Of a stretch of 64,000 bases of DNA, positions 13,200-25,199 are shown piece after piece. Where the stretch lies: positions 26,159,772 to 26,223,771 of the forward strand of contig NW_026622874.1 of the NCBI RefSeq assembly GCF_023065955.2. The letters are read 5' to 3'. How positions within the stretch are numbered: position 1 is the first letter of the stretch; each line of letters starts with the position of its first letter. A program made the translations under genes and the position numbers. This stretch comes from Ursus arctos. Lineage: Eukaryota; Chordata; Mammalia; Carnivora; Ursidae. The notes below the pieces were generated by a model that worked only from the letters and a program-made list of their open reading frames with translations, made no database searches and had not been told where the DNA came from.

Positions 13200-13460
13200 C
13201 GGGTCCCAGGGGGAGCTGCTCGGCTAAGTAATTGCTTCTGCCTTGATTACAGGCCTTCGCAGATGACGGCGGGCCTGGTCCCACCAGCGCGTTGGACTCT
13301 TACAGATGTCCACATGCACAGACACTATCTGGACCATCTGATCGTTACCTTAAAAGGTTTAATTTGCTTAGTGAGGGAATTAGACTATAAACTATTCAGA
13401 AATTATGGAAAGTCACACGTCAAACTCCCCCTGAAGTTTCCCTAAGCACATTTTGCTAGA
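13200..13460. promoter_or_regulatory. Non-repetitive AT-rich island (candidate enhancer)
   Basis: Words include ctaagtaattgcttctg, cttgattacagg, accatctgatcgtt (E-box CATCTG), 'aggtttaatttgcttagtga' and gggaattagactataaac. It sits in GC-rich surroundings with no repeat signature. Confidence 0.3.
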
Positions 13461-14009
13461 GAGAAAGAATGTGTGTATCCACATGCTGGTAATGGGGAGG
13501 CTAGCAGGTGTGTAGTTTCTAGAGATAACTCTAGCTTGACCAGAACCTGGCCCCAGACTGGACCAGCAACCAACCCGAGACCTGAAGTGGCCTCTTCCCA
13601 GTGCGACAGAGTAAAAGCTGGCTAGAGGCAGCCACACAAGCAGCACCGGCTAGGCCCCCGGCAAGAGCCGGGACCCCCTCCTCTGGGAGGTGAGGGCTGC
13701 GGGCTGCAGGCACAGCCCAGAGCTCTGGACCACACAGGGAGGGATGGCATTCTGTGGGGAGAACTCGTGGTGGCTCCTTGCCCCACCCCCACACCGACAG
13801 GTAGCCGGTTGTTCCGATGACGTGGCCACTAGACACAGGCCACGCCTCCCACCGCCACAGGACCCCTGCCTCGTCTGCAGCCTTTTGTAGCCTCTGCTCC
13901 CAGGAACCTCCTCTCCTTTTCTCTCTTCCCTGCATGCATCCACCATCCTGACCTTAATGAAAAGAGCCCCTAAGAACGATGACAACCAAGCACTTCTTCA
14001 CCTTACTCG

Positions 14010-14135
14010 GTCCTCAGTAACCCAGGAAAGTAACGTTTATTCCGTCCCTCTTTAGAGGCAGGAGACGGAGGCTCAGGCGTCAAACGCCCCCAGGTCACAC
14101 AGAGCCCGGATTCAAACCCAGAGCCTGCTCCCTCT
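14010..14135 (+). repeat. MIR SINE fragment
   Basis: The words 'ggcaggagacggaggctcag', 'ccccaggtcacacagagccc' and ggattcaaacccagagcc are MIR 3' half features. Confidence 0.75.
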
Positions 14136-15139
14136 GGGAAGTCCACCTCACAGGCAGGCTGAGCGCGGGCCTCTGCGCATATTCCCTGATTTCCTGTGGG
14201 CATCTGCCCGGCTGAGGGATGGAGGCCCTGGGCACCAGAGCGATGGTGGGGCCAAGGTCACTAGTGAAGACCAGGCCGGAGCCAGCGAAACTACCCTGCG
14301 TCCAGGCCAAACGCAGAGCATGCTGGAGCTGAAACAGGCTGTTCTGAACTGCGGGGATAAATCAGCGTCTCCCGGGCTCCCAAGGACGCTGCTTACCTGC
14401 CCTTGGCTGACAGCCTCGCTCTCTGCCTGGAGATAGACTGGCTGGGGGAGGGGCGCCGTGAGGCACGGTGCTCCGGGCCTGGCTGGGGAGCAGCCCACAC
14501 AGCTCCCCGCTGACAAGCGGCGAGGGCGCCTTCTCTCCCACTGGGTCCCCAGCAGGGACCATCGCTGCCCACCACCGCCACAGTGTAGACGAAGGCCTCA
14601 GGGGCAGGGAGACACCCCCAGAGACACAGGAAGTTTAGACAGGAACCCCCTGGAGTGGCAGTCACTCTCAGAATGCGTCCAACTCTCCCTTCAAGCCCCC
14701 CTGTGGCAGACCAGCACATAGCCCTGGTGACGCAAGCCTGGAATGTTCTGGAAAGCTGTGCTTTACCTAAACGCTGCTCTCTCTTTGACCCTGGAGTCGT
14801 GTTTGTTTTCAGATTGTAATCATTGCCAGTCTGTTTCCCAAATCTTCATGCAAATCCCCGAGGCATCTTTAGCCCCAGCAGACCCTCCCAGCTCTGCCAG
14901 ACTACCCCTCCCCCCACACTCTGACGTTAAATGTCATCTCAACAGGAAGGTCTCAAAGCTGGGGGCTGGGAGCCGGGAGGAGGAAGACCAGCAGAAGCCA
15001 GCACAGCCCTCGCCTGGAGGGAGAGCTCTGACAGCCTGGCCCTCCAGGGCTGCAGGTCAAGTGGCCACACGTCAGGGCCAGAAACCCAGAGACAGTGATC
15101 AAGCAGCCAGCATCGAGCTGGACATGGTTGACACGCTAT

Positions 15140-15480
15140 TTCCTTCCCGTTTCGCAACAACTCTGAGGGTTACAATGAGTGCCTTGCAGCCCATAAGGCA
15201 CTGACGTTCGGAAAGGCCTAGTCACTTGTTTGCTGACAGCTAGTTCAAGACAGGACAGGAATTCAACTGAGCACCATCCGGGTTCACCAAACCACTCTGT
15301 TCATAAAATAACTCCCTTCTATGAAATGTTCCTGTGTCCAGGTCTTCTAAAGCAGGCACCATCAGCATCCTCACTTTTTCTGAAGAGGACACTGGAGTTC
15401 AGAGATGTTAAGGAACTTACCAAAGGGCGCCCAGCTGATGCTGACAGAGCCAGTTCCTGGACCAGTTCCTGCAGCAGAGA
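15140..15480 (+). repeat. Two adjacent MIR fragments
   Basis: A first piece at about 15140-15290 reads gcaacaactctgagggtta, then ctagtcacttgtttgctgac, then ggacaggaattcaactgag. A second at about 15345-15480 reads 'aagaggacactggagttcag', then agatgttaaggaacttacc, then gcccagctgatgctgaca. They have the same orientation and are about 60 bp apart, so they are separate insertions rather than one element. Confidence 0.65.
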
Positions 15481-17004
15481 ACCTGTGCTGTTCACTGCAC
15501 TCCAGAGTAAGGGAGCTGCTAGGCTCCTCCCGGGACGGGGTCCGCAGTGAGGAGGGCGCCCAGAAGCTCTACTCCCAGACTCCTGCCCTCCCCAGGCCCT
15601 GGGCAAGGAGATGGGAGACCTGAGACATGAGGGACACACAGTCCAGAAAGGACCTGCTTAGCAAAGGCAACACAAGGAGTCGCTGGCTCCTCAGGGTGTG
15701 ATTCAATTATAATAGCTTTGGAACCCTAGCATTAGTCAACTCACGGCCTGTTCTCTCCGTCTCAGAATTTTATTTCCTCTGGAGAACGGCAGCCAAAGAC
15801 CCAGGAGGCAAAACCAACAAACAACAGCAAAAATCAGCCAAAGTTACTGGGCAAGATAGAATTCAACAGCTCCGAGAGAAAAATGCAACAACCACAGAGT
15901 ACAACCTTCCAATACCTCTTTGCCTGCGCACACATCAACATCGCCCTCTGCTGTCAGCCACCAGTATTACCGCGTCTCCTGGGCTGAAGGCTGGTGGAAG
16001 GCTGACTCCCCCCACCCCCCGCCCCGCCTCTGAGGTATTACACAGCTCCAGTGGGGCACCCTTCCCGTTACAGTCTTGATTCACAAAACGTCACACAGAA
16101 TAGAGGATACCCCTTAGATGTGTGCAAAGCAGTGGCCATGCCCCTCGTTATGGGCAAAGAGATTTAAAATACTGATCCCGAAACTTCTCACCAGAGCGGA
16201 TCAGTGAGGTCCATGCCCTTCTGAGCAGGGCTATGGGGCAGGTATCAGAAAAAGAGATTTTTCTTTCTTTTTTCTTCTTCTTCAAGGAGCATAGAGAAGA
16301 GAGTCTCCCTGGATCTGACCAGGCCTCTCCCAAATCCCACAGCTGAAAGCCTTCTGAGGAGAAGCACCTGCCTTCCCTCTCACAAGGCTGCCAGAGGGAC
16401 CCCTGCAGCCCCTTGTGGGCCAAGGGAGGGACTTGGGGCTCCGGCGATGGCTCTGCCCCTCCAGCCCTGCCTTGTGCTCTCTCTGCTCGCATGTCCCCTG
16501 TGTGCCATCTGAAAGCAGGTGCCTGGTGACGTTTAGTGAACAGTCATGAGGAACAGACCACCAGCTCTGTGGCCAAGTTACAGCCTGAGCCCCAAGTGGG
16601 CAGTGGTTCCCAAGACCCCTGGAGGTGGAAGGTGAACCAGTCTGACCCTGGAGGACTGACTCCCTCTGTGTCCTCCCCGAGGACTGTGACTTGCTCGACC
16701 AAATAGCCACAGTCCCAAAGAGCTGTGTGTGGCCGCCGGGGATCCAAGTGTCCTCCCTGGGGGCTTCAGAGCAGCCCAGCCTTCGGGTCTGAGTGGGCCT
16801 CCATTCACAGCAGGCAGAATCACGTCAGCCTTCAGTTTCTCTCCACATGGCCTCTCATCACAGAGTAAGGACCTGGATTCCGCCCGGAATGTTCAGCTGG
16901 CTCCCCTACTTCACAAAAGGACCTGACCCTGAGGGTGGGTCATTTTATGAAGCAGAGTGGTCCTGTGGGACAAGGAGAGTAACTGTGAGTAGATCACGGG
17001 CCTG

Positions 17005-17212
17005 GGGAGCCTAGGTGGCTCCATGGGTTGTGTGTCTGACTCTTAACTTTGGTTCAGGTCATGATGTCCGTGTTGTGGAATCAAGCCCCCCTGCATGGGG
17101 CTCCGTGCTCAGTGGTGAGTCTGCTGGAGATTCTCTCCCCCACCTCCTTCTGCCCCTCCGCTCACTCACACTCTGTCTCTAAAAGAAATAAATACATCTT
17201 TAAATAAATAAA
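17005..17212 (+). mobile_element. Diverged Can-SINE (tRNA-Lys-derived)
   Basis: The head reads ggagcctaggtggctccatg, the middle ggttcaggtcatgatgtccg, and the tail a CT-rich tract then aaataaatacatctttaaataaataaa-like A-rich sequence. Several mismatches to the younger copies in this window mark it as an old insertion. Confidence 0.85.
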
Positions 17213-17213
17213 T

Positions 17214-17234
17214 GTCAGTCAGTCAGTCAGTCAC
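17214..17234 (+). repeat. (GTCA)n microsatellite at the SINE tail
   Basis: Five GTCA units follow directly on the A-rich tail of the upstream SINE, a usual birthplace for tetranucleotide repeats. Confidence 0.9.
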
Positions 17235-18348
17235 AGGCCTGTGGATTTCCCAGGCAGCCTGGGCCTCCACGACACACAGGACAGCATGTGAGGGACAGAA
17301 GGGATGGTCACCAAACATGCTGTAAGTTCACTGTGGGATCTACTCTTCATTGCACCAAAGCCAGCAACAGCCTGTGGGCAAGGCCAAGCGCCTGTGCCAT
17401 GACCAGGACAGACAAACGCATACCTAATAAACCTTCCCTCGAGCCAACAAGAAGCTCAAACAGGTGCAGGAGGGGTGAGCAAAAATAAGGCAACTCACGC
17501 TGAGTCACTGGGACAGAGAAGGGGCAGGGTGCCCACCTGCAGAAGAGCTGGACTCACAGCCATGAGAGAACAGACATCATCCCTGGAGGACAAACTAGCC
17601 TGGGTCAGGGCCTGCCTGGGAAAGGGGGCAACCGGCTGGGGGGCGTCAGGTATCCAGGAAAGTGGTGAGGAGGACTAGAAAGGAGCCGGGGTATGGGGAG
17701 GAAGGCTCTGACAGCACAGTGCATCTGGAATATTCTGTAAGCAGGCGGGGCCTCCTGAAGGGGCTGGGGGTCAGGGTCAGCTGTGAGGTTGGATGCTGGT
17801 CTGGTGGGGAGGCATGTGGGCGATTTGTCACGAGGTCACTGCTGAGCAATGCCCCAGAAGGATCCAAATGAGGGCCGTGGCACGGGGAAGCTACAGTGGC
17901 AGGAGGTCAGGGCACTGGCCTGAGTGAGTAACTGTCACTGTTACTTCTGGTCTTGGGCTGATGGCTCACAGACCTGTGCTAATCCTTCCCTAGCCTGCAC
18001 CCCAGGCCTCTTCTGGGTCTAAAGGGACCCCTTCACTTACGACTTCTCCCAAACCCAAACCTACACTTGAGTTGCCACCTCCTCCCTTTCCCAAACCCAG
18101 AGCCAGCTAGTCAAGGTCCAAACCCCAGGGAGGGGCTCAAAGGAGCTTCTCCGGTGACAGAGCCAGTGGTCTGAGCCAGGGACATCTCAGCACCCACCTG
18201 TTCCCAGCTGGGCAAGAAAGCCATGCCCCTGGAGCTCACTGAGGCTTCCCAAAGGTACAGAGACAAATGGGAGGAGGATGGTGTACAGACCCTGGAAAGC
18301 AGCTGACACAGCCCCAAGGCCAGGCGCGCCCCCTGAGTCCTCTTGCTC

Positions 18349-18350
<2 letters not shown>

Positions 18351-18384
<34 letters not shown>
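18351..18384 (+). repeat. (CA)n microsatellite
   Basis: An uninterrupted CA run of about 16 units, likely polymorphic. Confidence 0.95.
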
Positions 18385-18386
<2 letters not shown>

Positions 18387-18714
18387 TGAAATTCACGCCA
18401 TGCAGGGGCCAGTAAGAGCCGCTGTGCTGCTTGGCCAGGGCATCACTGAAAAATGAATAACTAATAACTCGCTGCCCGCTGAGAAAGGATGTGGCTGGAG
18501 GGGACAGAACTGCGTAAATACCAGAATACCGGAGACAGGGCAAGGTTCAGAGGGGAGAGAGCAAAAGGAAGATAGGGAGAAAGGGGAGCCGCACACAGAA
18601 AAGACCGAGACGACAAGCCAAAGGCCCGGCCCTCCAAGGGGAACCATCAAGAATCTGTTGGACGTGCCTGTGTGCCCACCGCCCCTGCCTCAGGTAGCAT
18701 ACAGGCACAGATGT

Positions 18715-18772
18715 ACACGCGCGCGTGCGCACACACACACACACACACACACACGTGCTCACACGCGCACAC
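18715..18772 (+). repeat. Alternating purine-pyrimidine tract (CG/CA repeat)
   Basis: The sequence cgcgcgtgcg runs into a CA repeat (about 18730-18754) and then cacgtgctcacacgcgcaca. Nearly every step alternates purine and pyrimidine over about 55 bp. Confidence 0.9.
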
Positions 18773-19394
18773 AGGGAGAACGTGGTGCGTTTTTGGCCAA
18801 AGTGTGATGGTGACCCTGAGTGTTGCCTTCTCAGCACAAGCCATGGAGGAGAGGAAGCCCCAGCAGAAACCAAATTCATCTTTAATGTGCTTTTCAACTC
18901 ATATTGAACTAAAGAAATTTGGGAATCCTCAGAAATTCAAATCACTGAATTTAAACCTTGGGAGGATTAAGGAGAAACATGTTCTGTCTCCAGGACGGGC
19001 TTTTCTCCCCATGTCCCCTCCTTTTGTGCAGAACACACAGCCTCTAAAGGATACCCGGCCCCTCGCTGAGTCTTGCTAGTTTGTGCCAAACGTTTGCAGG
19101 CTTTGACAAGCCTCCCAGCAGTCCCGACCCCTCAGCGCAGCCCTTGGGCCACCCCCACGGGGCTCCGTGTCACCGCCAGACAACTCTCTCCTCCTGTTCT
19201 TGGCGTCGCTGCTGCCAGCTGGTCCAAGTGAGCTAAGGCATCAGCCTAAGTGCCTCGGGTAATAGGTTCCGGGAGAAAAGTCCCAGACTAAATGCCACAG
19301 AAAATAAATTCTAGGAAGTCCCCTCACCGTGACCAACAGGATTGTGGCTGATGGATCCAACCCCAGAATGAATTGAGGACAGTCTTCAAAGCTA

Positions 19395-19600
19395 ACGCTC
19401 AGGTGTCAGGCATTATCCTAAGGACTTTACACATACTGATTCATTCAAAGCTCATAACAACGCTACAAGGTAGGAACTCTTATTACCAGGCCCATTTTAT
19501 GGATAAGCAACCCGAGGCAGAGAGAGGTGACCGACTCAAGAGCACACAGCTAATAAGTGGTTCAGCCCAGTCGGGGTCTGGGCTCTTAACCATCCCAAGA
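19395..19600 (+). repeat. Near full-length MIR SINE
   Basis: It reads ggtgtcaggcattatccta, then ggactttacacatactgat, then 'ctcataacaacgctacaagg', then gcccattttatggataagc, then cacacagctaataagtgg. This is the complete MIR order, about 200 bp upstream (in plus coordinates) of LHX4 exon 2. Confidence 0.9.
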
Positions 19601-19944
19601 AACTGCCTCTTCGTCATATTTTCTTTGAAAGCGATGACACTAACAGAGCCTGGCTTGACCCGGACCACCAGCCACTCTCCCAAGTGTCTGGAGCCCCGCA
19701 GCAGCCACAGAGACTCCTTCTAGATTAGGGGTATGAACCTCAAAGCACCCACTCTGAAAGTGGCAGCAGTGAGACAGCCAAGTGCCCTGAGGCAGGATTT
19801 GTGGGACTCCTGTGTCAGCCCCCCTGTAGAAATTTCACTCCTGCCCTCTGCCACCAGCTCCCCCCTTCCCCCACCTCACTTCCAGGGGAGAGGCAGAGAC
19901 AGACCAGGGCGCGGGAAGGGAGGCGGCACCAGGGTTCGGACTTA

Positions 19945-20166
<222 letters not shown>

Positions 20167-20394
20167 TCACCAGACCAGAGCCTGCGTGGATGCCTTCCCA
20201 GTCTTCACGATTCCCTTCCCACGGGAGGAAAAGGATATAACCCAAACCCTTCGGGCTGCCACAGAGAATCATGCGGGTTATATGCTGCACAGAGGCCGCT
20301 GGTCCAGGGGGCAGGCGGGAACTGAAATCCAATCGACCCTGTGTCTCCCACTAGGAGGTGGGATTTTCAAGGGGCGGAATAGTGTTCCTTTCGC

Positions 20395-20482
20395 AGCTTC
20401 GTATCCTGGAGGCCTAGCACCATGCCTGGCACACACGAGTAGCTCCAGAGATGTTTATCACTGAATAAATACTTGATCACAT
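20395..20482 (-). repeat. L2/MIR tail fragment
   Basis: The words 'cctagcaccatgcctggcac' then tttatcactgaataaatact are the typical end of L2/MIR-like elements in this reading direction. Element type and strand are uncertain. Confidence 0.5.
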
Positions 20483-21030
20483 CCTCTCCAAGAAGTTCAT
20501 CTTGAAACAGTTCACCAGTTTCTCCTGTGCACTCCAAATACCAGCACAAGTAGGAACACCAAATCTCTCAGGAACCATCCGTGTTTCTTGATTCAAATCG
20601 TGTTTGTTGGTGTGACGTAATTTAAAAGTGTTAACATAAGGGGATCAGCCTCAAAGCACTGGGGAAACTCTGAACACGTCTAAATCTATGTAGAAGGAAA
20701 GCTCAACTTCTAAGTCATTTGCATCTCATACCTGTAGACAGGCTGTTGGGACCCTCACTACGTGACATCCCTAGTGTTGGACACACACGCGTGTCAGTGT
20801 TGCGCCCACGAAACCCCAAGCCCAGCCTGTTCCCGTTATGGCCCCGGCAGCCACCAACACGTGCCTGAAAGTCAGACCCACTAGATGCCTTGCTCTTTGA
20901 CCCCATTCTCAGACCAAAATGCCCCATGAAAACTACCAGGAACCACACTGAGGCAGATCCGCCTGGGTCTGGATACTGGTTACCTATCCCTGTGCATACA
21001 GAATTTTTTTCTATCTCAAAACTTTTCTAG

Positions 21031-21220
21031 GGGCACTTGGGTGGCTCAGTCGGTTGGGTGTCTGTCTTGGGCTCAGGTCATGATCTCAGAGTCCCTGAAT
21101 CCCAGCATTGGGCTCCCTCCTTGGTAGGGAGTCTGCTTCTCCCTCTGCCCCTCCCCCCACTTGTGCTCTCTCTCTTTCACTCTCTCTCTCTCAAATAAAT
21201 AAAATCTTAAATTTTTTTTT
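21031..21220 (+). mobile_element. Can-SINE
   Basis: The head gggcacttgggtggctcagt, 'gctcaggtcatgatctcaga', a long CT tract and a tail aaataaataaaatctta make this clear. The tail runs into a T-run, so the 3' border is approximate. Confidence 0.93.
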
Positions 21221-21354
21221 CCTCCTTGACAAAGAAAATGTTCAACCAATTAGTTACCGAGTTCCTTGCCAAACAGTTCCGATGTGCCCAGCAAAGTACT
21301 AAGCACACAACAGCAACAGGATTTCCATCAAATAAGGGGAAATGAGTAGGACAC

Positions 21355-21575
21355 AGGGTAAGACCATGGATTCTAGAGCCAGCCTGCCTGGGTTTGAATC
21401 CTGGCTCTGCTTTTTAACCTTCACCAAATTACTTCGCCACTCTCTGCCCCTGTTAAAATGGGGTGCGGGGGTGTGATGATAATAGTACCTGGTAGGATTA
21501 TTGCGAAGAGTAATTGAATCAATAGAGGTAAGAGTGAGCCAGTATACAGTAGGTGGTCAATAAAGGTTTGCTCTT
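21355..21575 (-). repeat. MIR SINE, reverse orientation
   Basis: It reads 'gcctgggtttgaatcctggc', then accaaattacttcgccactc, then ctgttaaaatggggtgcgg, then ggattattgcgaagagtaat, then aggtggtcaataaaggt. This is the reverse complement of MIR, near full length. Confidence 0.88.
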
Positions 21576-22039
21576 ATAAGGGGATAACTGCAGTAACCAG
21601 GTGTTGATGTGGTGCTGTTGCGTGTGGCTGAGGGGAAGGAAAGTTAGGGACCCCGTTCATGGACTTGATCTCATTGGGCCCTCCCAGGAATCCCTGCATA
21701 GATGTCGGGACCCTCCCGCAGAGGCTCAGAGAGCGCCCCACACCAACAGGGCAGCTCCGCCAGGGCTGGGGGCATGCCTGTCTGCCTGCAGGTAGTGCTC
21801 CCTCAACTGCAACTACACCCCTGCCTCTCTCGGGGTCTATCAGGACTGGCACCCCTGGAGCGGCAGGGAAGGGGAGGGGAGCAGGGGGCCTTAGCCCCGG
21901 ACAGATCTGGAGACGTACAGAGGAGACTCTGAGGAGTGAGGCGTGACTCATCAGGGGCTCCTGCAGTGTGACAGGCCAGCCCGCCGGGGGGTGGGGGGAG
22001 GGGGACAACTCTTGTAAAGAAGGTCATTAAGGGCAAGGG

Positions 22040-22560
22040 GCACGCGGTTCTCCGGCCCGCGTTTGCATTTGGAGCGGCCGCGGCTGCTGAGCCAGGGGCT
22101 TGAGGAAGGAGGTGCGGAGCAGGATCGCGTTACGATCGCTCCGGCACCGCTCTGCAAGGGAGGGGAGAGAAGACCAAGGCCCCCCGCGCGGGGCAGCGGC
22201 CGGCGGACGCCCCAGGGCAGAGCAGCGGAGCCCGTGCCCACCAGCGGCGGGGGGCCCCCGTCCCTGGTGCCACCGTCTGCCCGCGGAGCCCCGCCGCGCG
22301 GGCCCTCGAGGACGCGGCGACACGGCCCGCTAGGGGCGTCTTTGTGTGAGCGGGCGGCCCGAGTCCCCGGGCCGGGTACCTGGACGCTCAGTGACCCTTG
22401 GAGAAGCCGGCCCGAGAGCCGCGGTGCCCGCGCGGGGCGTGCGCCAGCCCGCTGCCTCCCGCACCCCACCCCGCTGCGGGGCCAGAGGGCGCCGATTCCC
22501 ACCTAATTGTTGTCTGGCCCGGCCTCCGGGGGAGATACGGCTATATTTCTCCTCCCAGCC
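22040..22560. promoter_or_regulatory. CpG island inside LHX4 intron 1 (downstream island)
   Basis: CpG dinucleotides are dense, with GCGGCCGC near 22074 and many GC-rich words, and no repeat signature. It ends at agatacggctatatttctcc. It could be an alternative promoter, a regulatory island or an unannotated transcript start. I see no definite TATA/Inr arrangement, and the open frames through it look like the usual GC-rich artefacts. Confidence 0.6.
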
Positions 22561-22630
22561 GCAAATGCAGGGGGATGAGGGCGAGGATGTGTGCTCATAA
22601 AATTTATTTCGAGCAAGGTAGCTACCGGGA

Positions 22631-22671
22631 GCCTTAATATGATGAGTATTCAAGAGAGAATACATTAAGGC
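22631..22671. repeat. Imperfect inverted repeat next to the intronic CpG island
   Basis: The arms gccttaat...gtattc (22631-22651) and gaatacattaaggc (22658-22671) are complementary, with a seven-base bulge in the left arm and a six-base loop. Each arm carries a TTAAT or ATTAA core. Confidence 0.75.
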
Positions 22672-23044
22672 TAACGTATGCAGGGGAGGGTAGGCAGCGG
22701 AGCTCTGGAGGCTTGGAGACAGAGACAGCATCACGCTTAGGAACAGCACTAAAAGCAGACAGACAAGCCATTTCAGCCTCCAGCTTGCAGGGATGCTTCC
22801 TGCTGGGTCCGTTGCCTGGTGCTGCCCAAACCTGGGCTTCTCTGAGGCCTTGGGACCAAACGGAAGTCCTCGAGTTCAGCAAAAATGTGAGGGACATTCT
22901 AAGGGCGCTTTTTAAGTTAAAAAATAAAACCTTTCACACTGTATTTCAGTGTAGATTTTGAGGGGGGGTGGCATTTTTAAAAACAAAGATAACATAGAAA
23001 TGATTTGGGAGATCCATTATATACCAATAATGGTAAAAACCAAA

Positions 23045-23245
23045 TGTCAAGAGCCTGTTATGAACTCTGCCAGGTCCTGGATGTATACTAGCTCAATAAT
23101 CTGTGCCACTTGGTGAGGGAAGTGTTCTTATTCCCATTGTAGAGATGAGAAAACTGAGCTTGGAGATGGGAAGCCAAGTGCCTGAGGTCCCACAATGGGG
23201 GAGTTGGGATTTGAACCAAGAGCCTATGCTTAAGGTAGGCTAACC
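23045..23245 (+). repeat. MIR SINE
   Basis: The words ctctgccaggtcctggatgt, then tcccattgtagagatgagaa, then gaggtcccacaatggggga, then gatttgaaccaagagcct follow the MIR order. Confidence 0.85.
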
Positions 23246-23639
23246 CCACCTGAGAGCTGGAGGGATCTGGACGTGCCTCACCTGGCTGGCTCTACCTCTG
23301 TCATTTCATGGAGAGGAGGTGGAGGGAAGAGGTAGCCTCAAAGCTGCTCTGCATACAGTGACAAGGGAGTATATGAGCCACTGGCCTCTTGTGCTCCGTA
23401 ACAATTGGGCAAATGGAAATGTTTGAGACATGCATTGGATCCTGTAGACAGAGTATGCATGTGTTGTACAGGATGGACACCTAACGCCCAGACCGGGGTG
23501 GGAAGCAGAAGCCCCTGCCCTGCTGGTCCCCTCCCCCCAGCTGCAAGGTGCCAGCTTGTTGATGGCATCTGTCAAGTTCAGATTCATCCCTGCCTGTGAG
23601 GGGGTGGAGACCAGTGAACTCAGATCCCACACTTCAGGT

Positions 23640-23765
23640 GACAGCACTCCATGTAATTATTTTGATTAGTGTGAAATGTAAGCTATCTAGAAATTTTTCC
23701 AGGAGCAATGACATAAGCCTTTTTTTCAAACTACAATAAATGATTATTATTTTTAAATTCAGAGA
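23640..23765. promoter_or_regulatory. AT-rich island with homeodomain-like sites
   Basis: It contains gtaattattttgattagtg, then 'caataaatgattattatttt'. No repeat signature is seen. Candidate enhancer by composition only. Confidence 0.25.
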
Positions 23766-24227
23766 GCCTGAACAGGACAGAGGTTATATAGGTCTCCTAC
23801 CTGAAATAAAGTTGTAACCAAAATTTCCAAGGAGCCAGAAGATCTCCAAAGTCCCTAATCACAAGATTCCACTTTAAAAACTGGAATTTAAGCCGACCCT
23901 GGGAGTCACTAAGACAGAATTTAACCTCTAAACTCAGTTTCTGATGAGGTGTCATTTCACTTAAAATGAAAATCTTTATCTTATCTGCACACAAAGGTTC
24001 TTTGGTGATGTTCTTTGGTGATGGAGAGTAAGCTCAGCCATGAAAAGACAGCAAAGCCCATAGAACAGCCAAGGAATCTGGGGAGATGTTGGGTCACAGG
24101 GTACAATGCCCTCCCCATCGGCAGGGCCCAGAGGCTTCTGTGAGTCCTGCAGAGTGACGTGGCTCAAAGCACAGACCTAAGCACAGTGAGAGCAGCTACA
24201 TAGGCAGGGAGGCTCCCTTGGACACAT

Positions 24228-24545
24228 CCCAGGACACCCACACCCACACAAACACATACACAGTCAGACAAACCCACATATTCACACATACTTAGTACAC
24301 ACACAGACCTAGAACACACACACATATACATGCTAATACACATAGAGAAACACACAATCACAAATAAACCAAAATACACCGCGACACACACGAAGGCACC
24401 CACATAATACCACAGTCACACAGACATACACACGTTTGCACACACTCAGACATACACTTGTAAAACACACACTCGTAGGTACACAAGCCCACATATACCA
24501 CAGTACTTACACTCACACATGCACACACACATCCTCACACACAGG
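24228..24545 (+). repeat. Imperfect CA-rich low-complexity tract
   Basis: About 320 bp of cacaca words interrupted by other bases (cacacccacacaaacacata and similar). It is an old, decayed or expanded CA repeat. The reverse strand gives long runs of Val/Cys-type codons that are not a gene. Confidence 0.85.
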
Positions 24546-24804
24546 CTGAGGTATCGCCATTCTGGAAAAAGGCCAATCCTTCTGAAGCCGGCTCCATCTC
24601 TGAAAAGGAAGCCATCTCTGAAGGAGGGAGCTGTCCAACCCGGGAGCCCTGGGGAAGTGAGCACTGAGCGCTATGGAAAGCTAGGGCGAAGGGAAACATT
24701 TTGTTCAAATACTCTTTGGAAAAACTACTGGGAGAATTTGAAAGTTTTCAGTTCTGCTTAGAGTTTAGATCTTCAAATCTTTAGGTCTGCCAAATTGTTT
24801 ATAA

Positions 24805-24990
24805 GAAATCCCAGATCAGAGTCTGATAGACCTGGGTTCAGATTTCAGTCTACCACATACACGATGTCAGACAAATTGCTTAACCTCTTTGAGCCTTAGT
24901 TTTCTGATCTGTAAAACAGAGGTGGTAACACCGGTCTCGCAGTGTCTCGCAGGGTGGCCGTGTGATCACATCAGACGAGTATAAAACGCC
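24805..24990 (-). repeat. MIR SINE, reverse orientation
   Basis: It reads tagacctgggttcagatttc, then 'gacaaattgcttaacctctt', then tgagccttagttttctgatc, then tgtaaaacagaggtggtaac, the reverse MIR order. Confidence 0.88.
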
Positions 24991-25075
24991 CAGCCCCATA
25001 ATGCCAGTGCCCAGCTCAATGGTAGCTCCCTTTCCACTCTTCATGACCAGTCACCAACAAGATGAATTTATATAT

Positions 25076-25100
25076 TTAAAGTATATTAAATATACTTTAA
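25076..25100. repeat. Perfect AT-rich hairpin
   Basis: Eleven-base arms ttaaagtatat (25076-25086) and atatactttaa (25090-25100) flank a three-base loop. Confidence 0.85.
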
Positions 25101-25199
25101 TATATTATGTTTCCTTATTTCCCAATATAATTTCCCCCTCCCTCACTGACCTCCCCCGACACACACAAAACACTCAAGACTCTCCTCCATCCTCCCCTT

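Noticed and set aside
24228..24545. CA-rich array considered as a CRISPR-like or satellite array
   Set aside because: There is no fixed repeat-spacer structure, only imperfect CA words, and the genome is mammalian.
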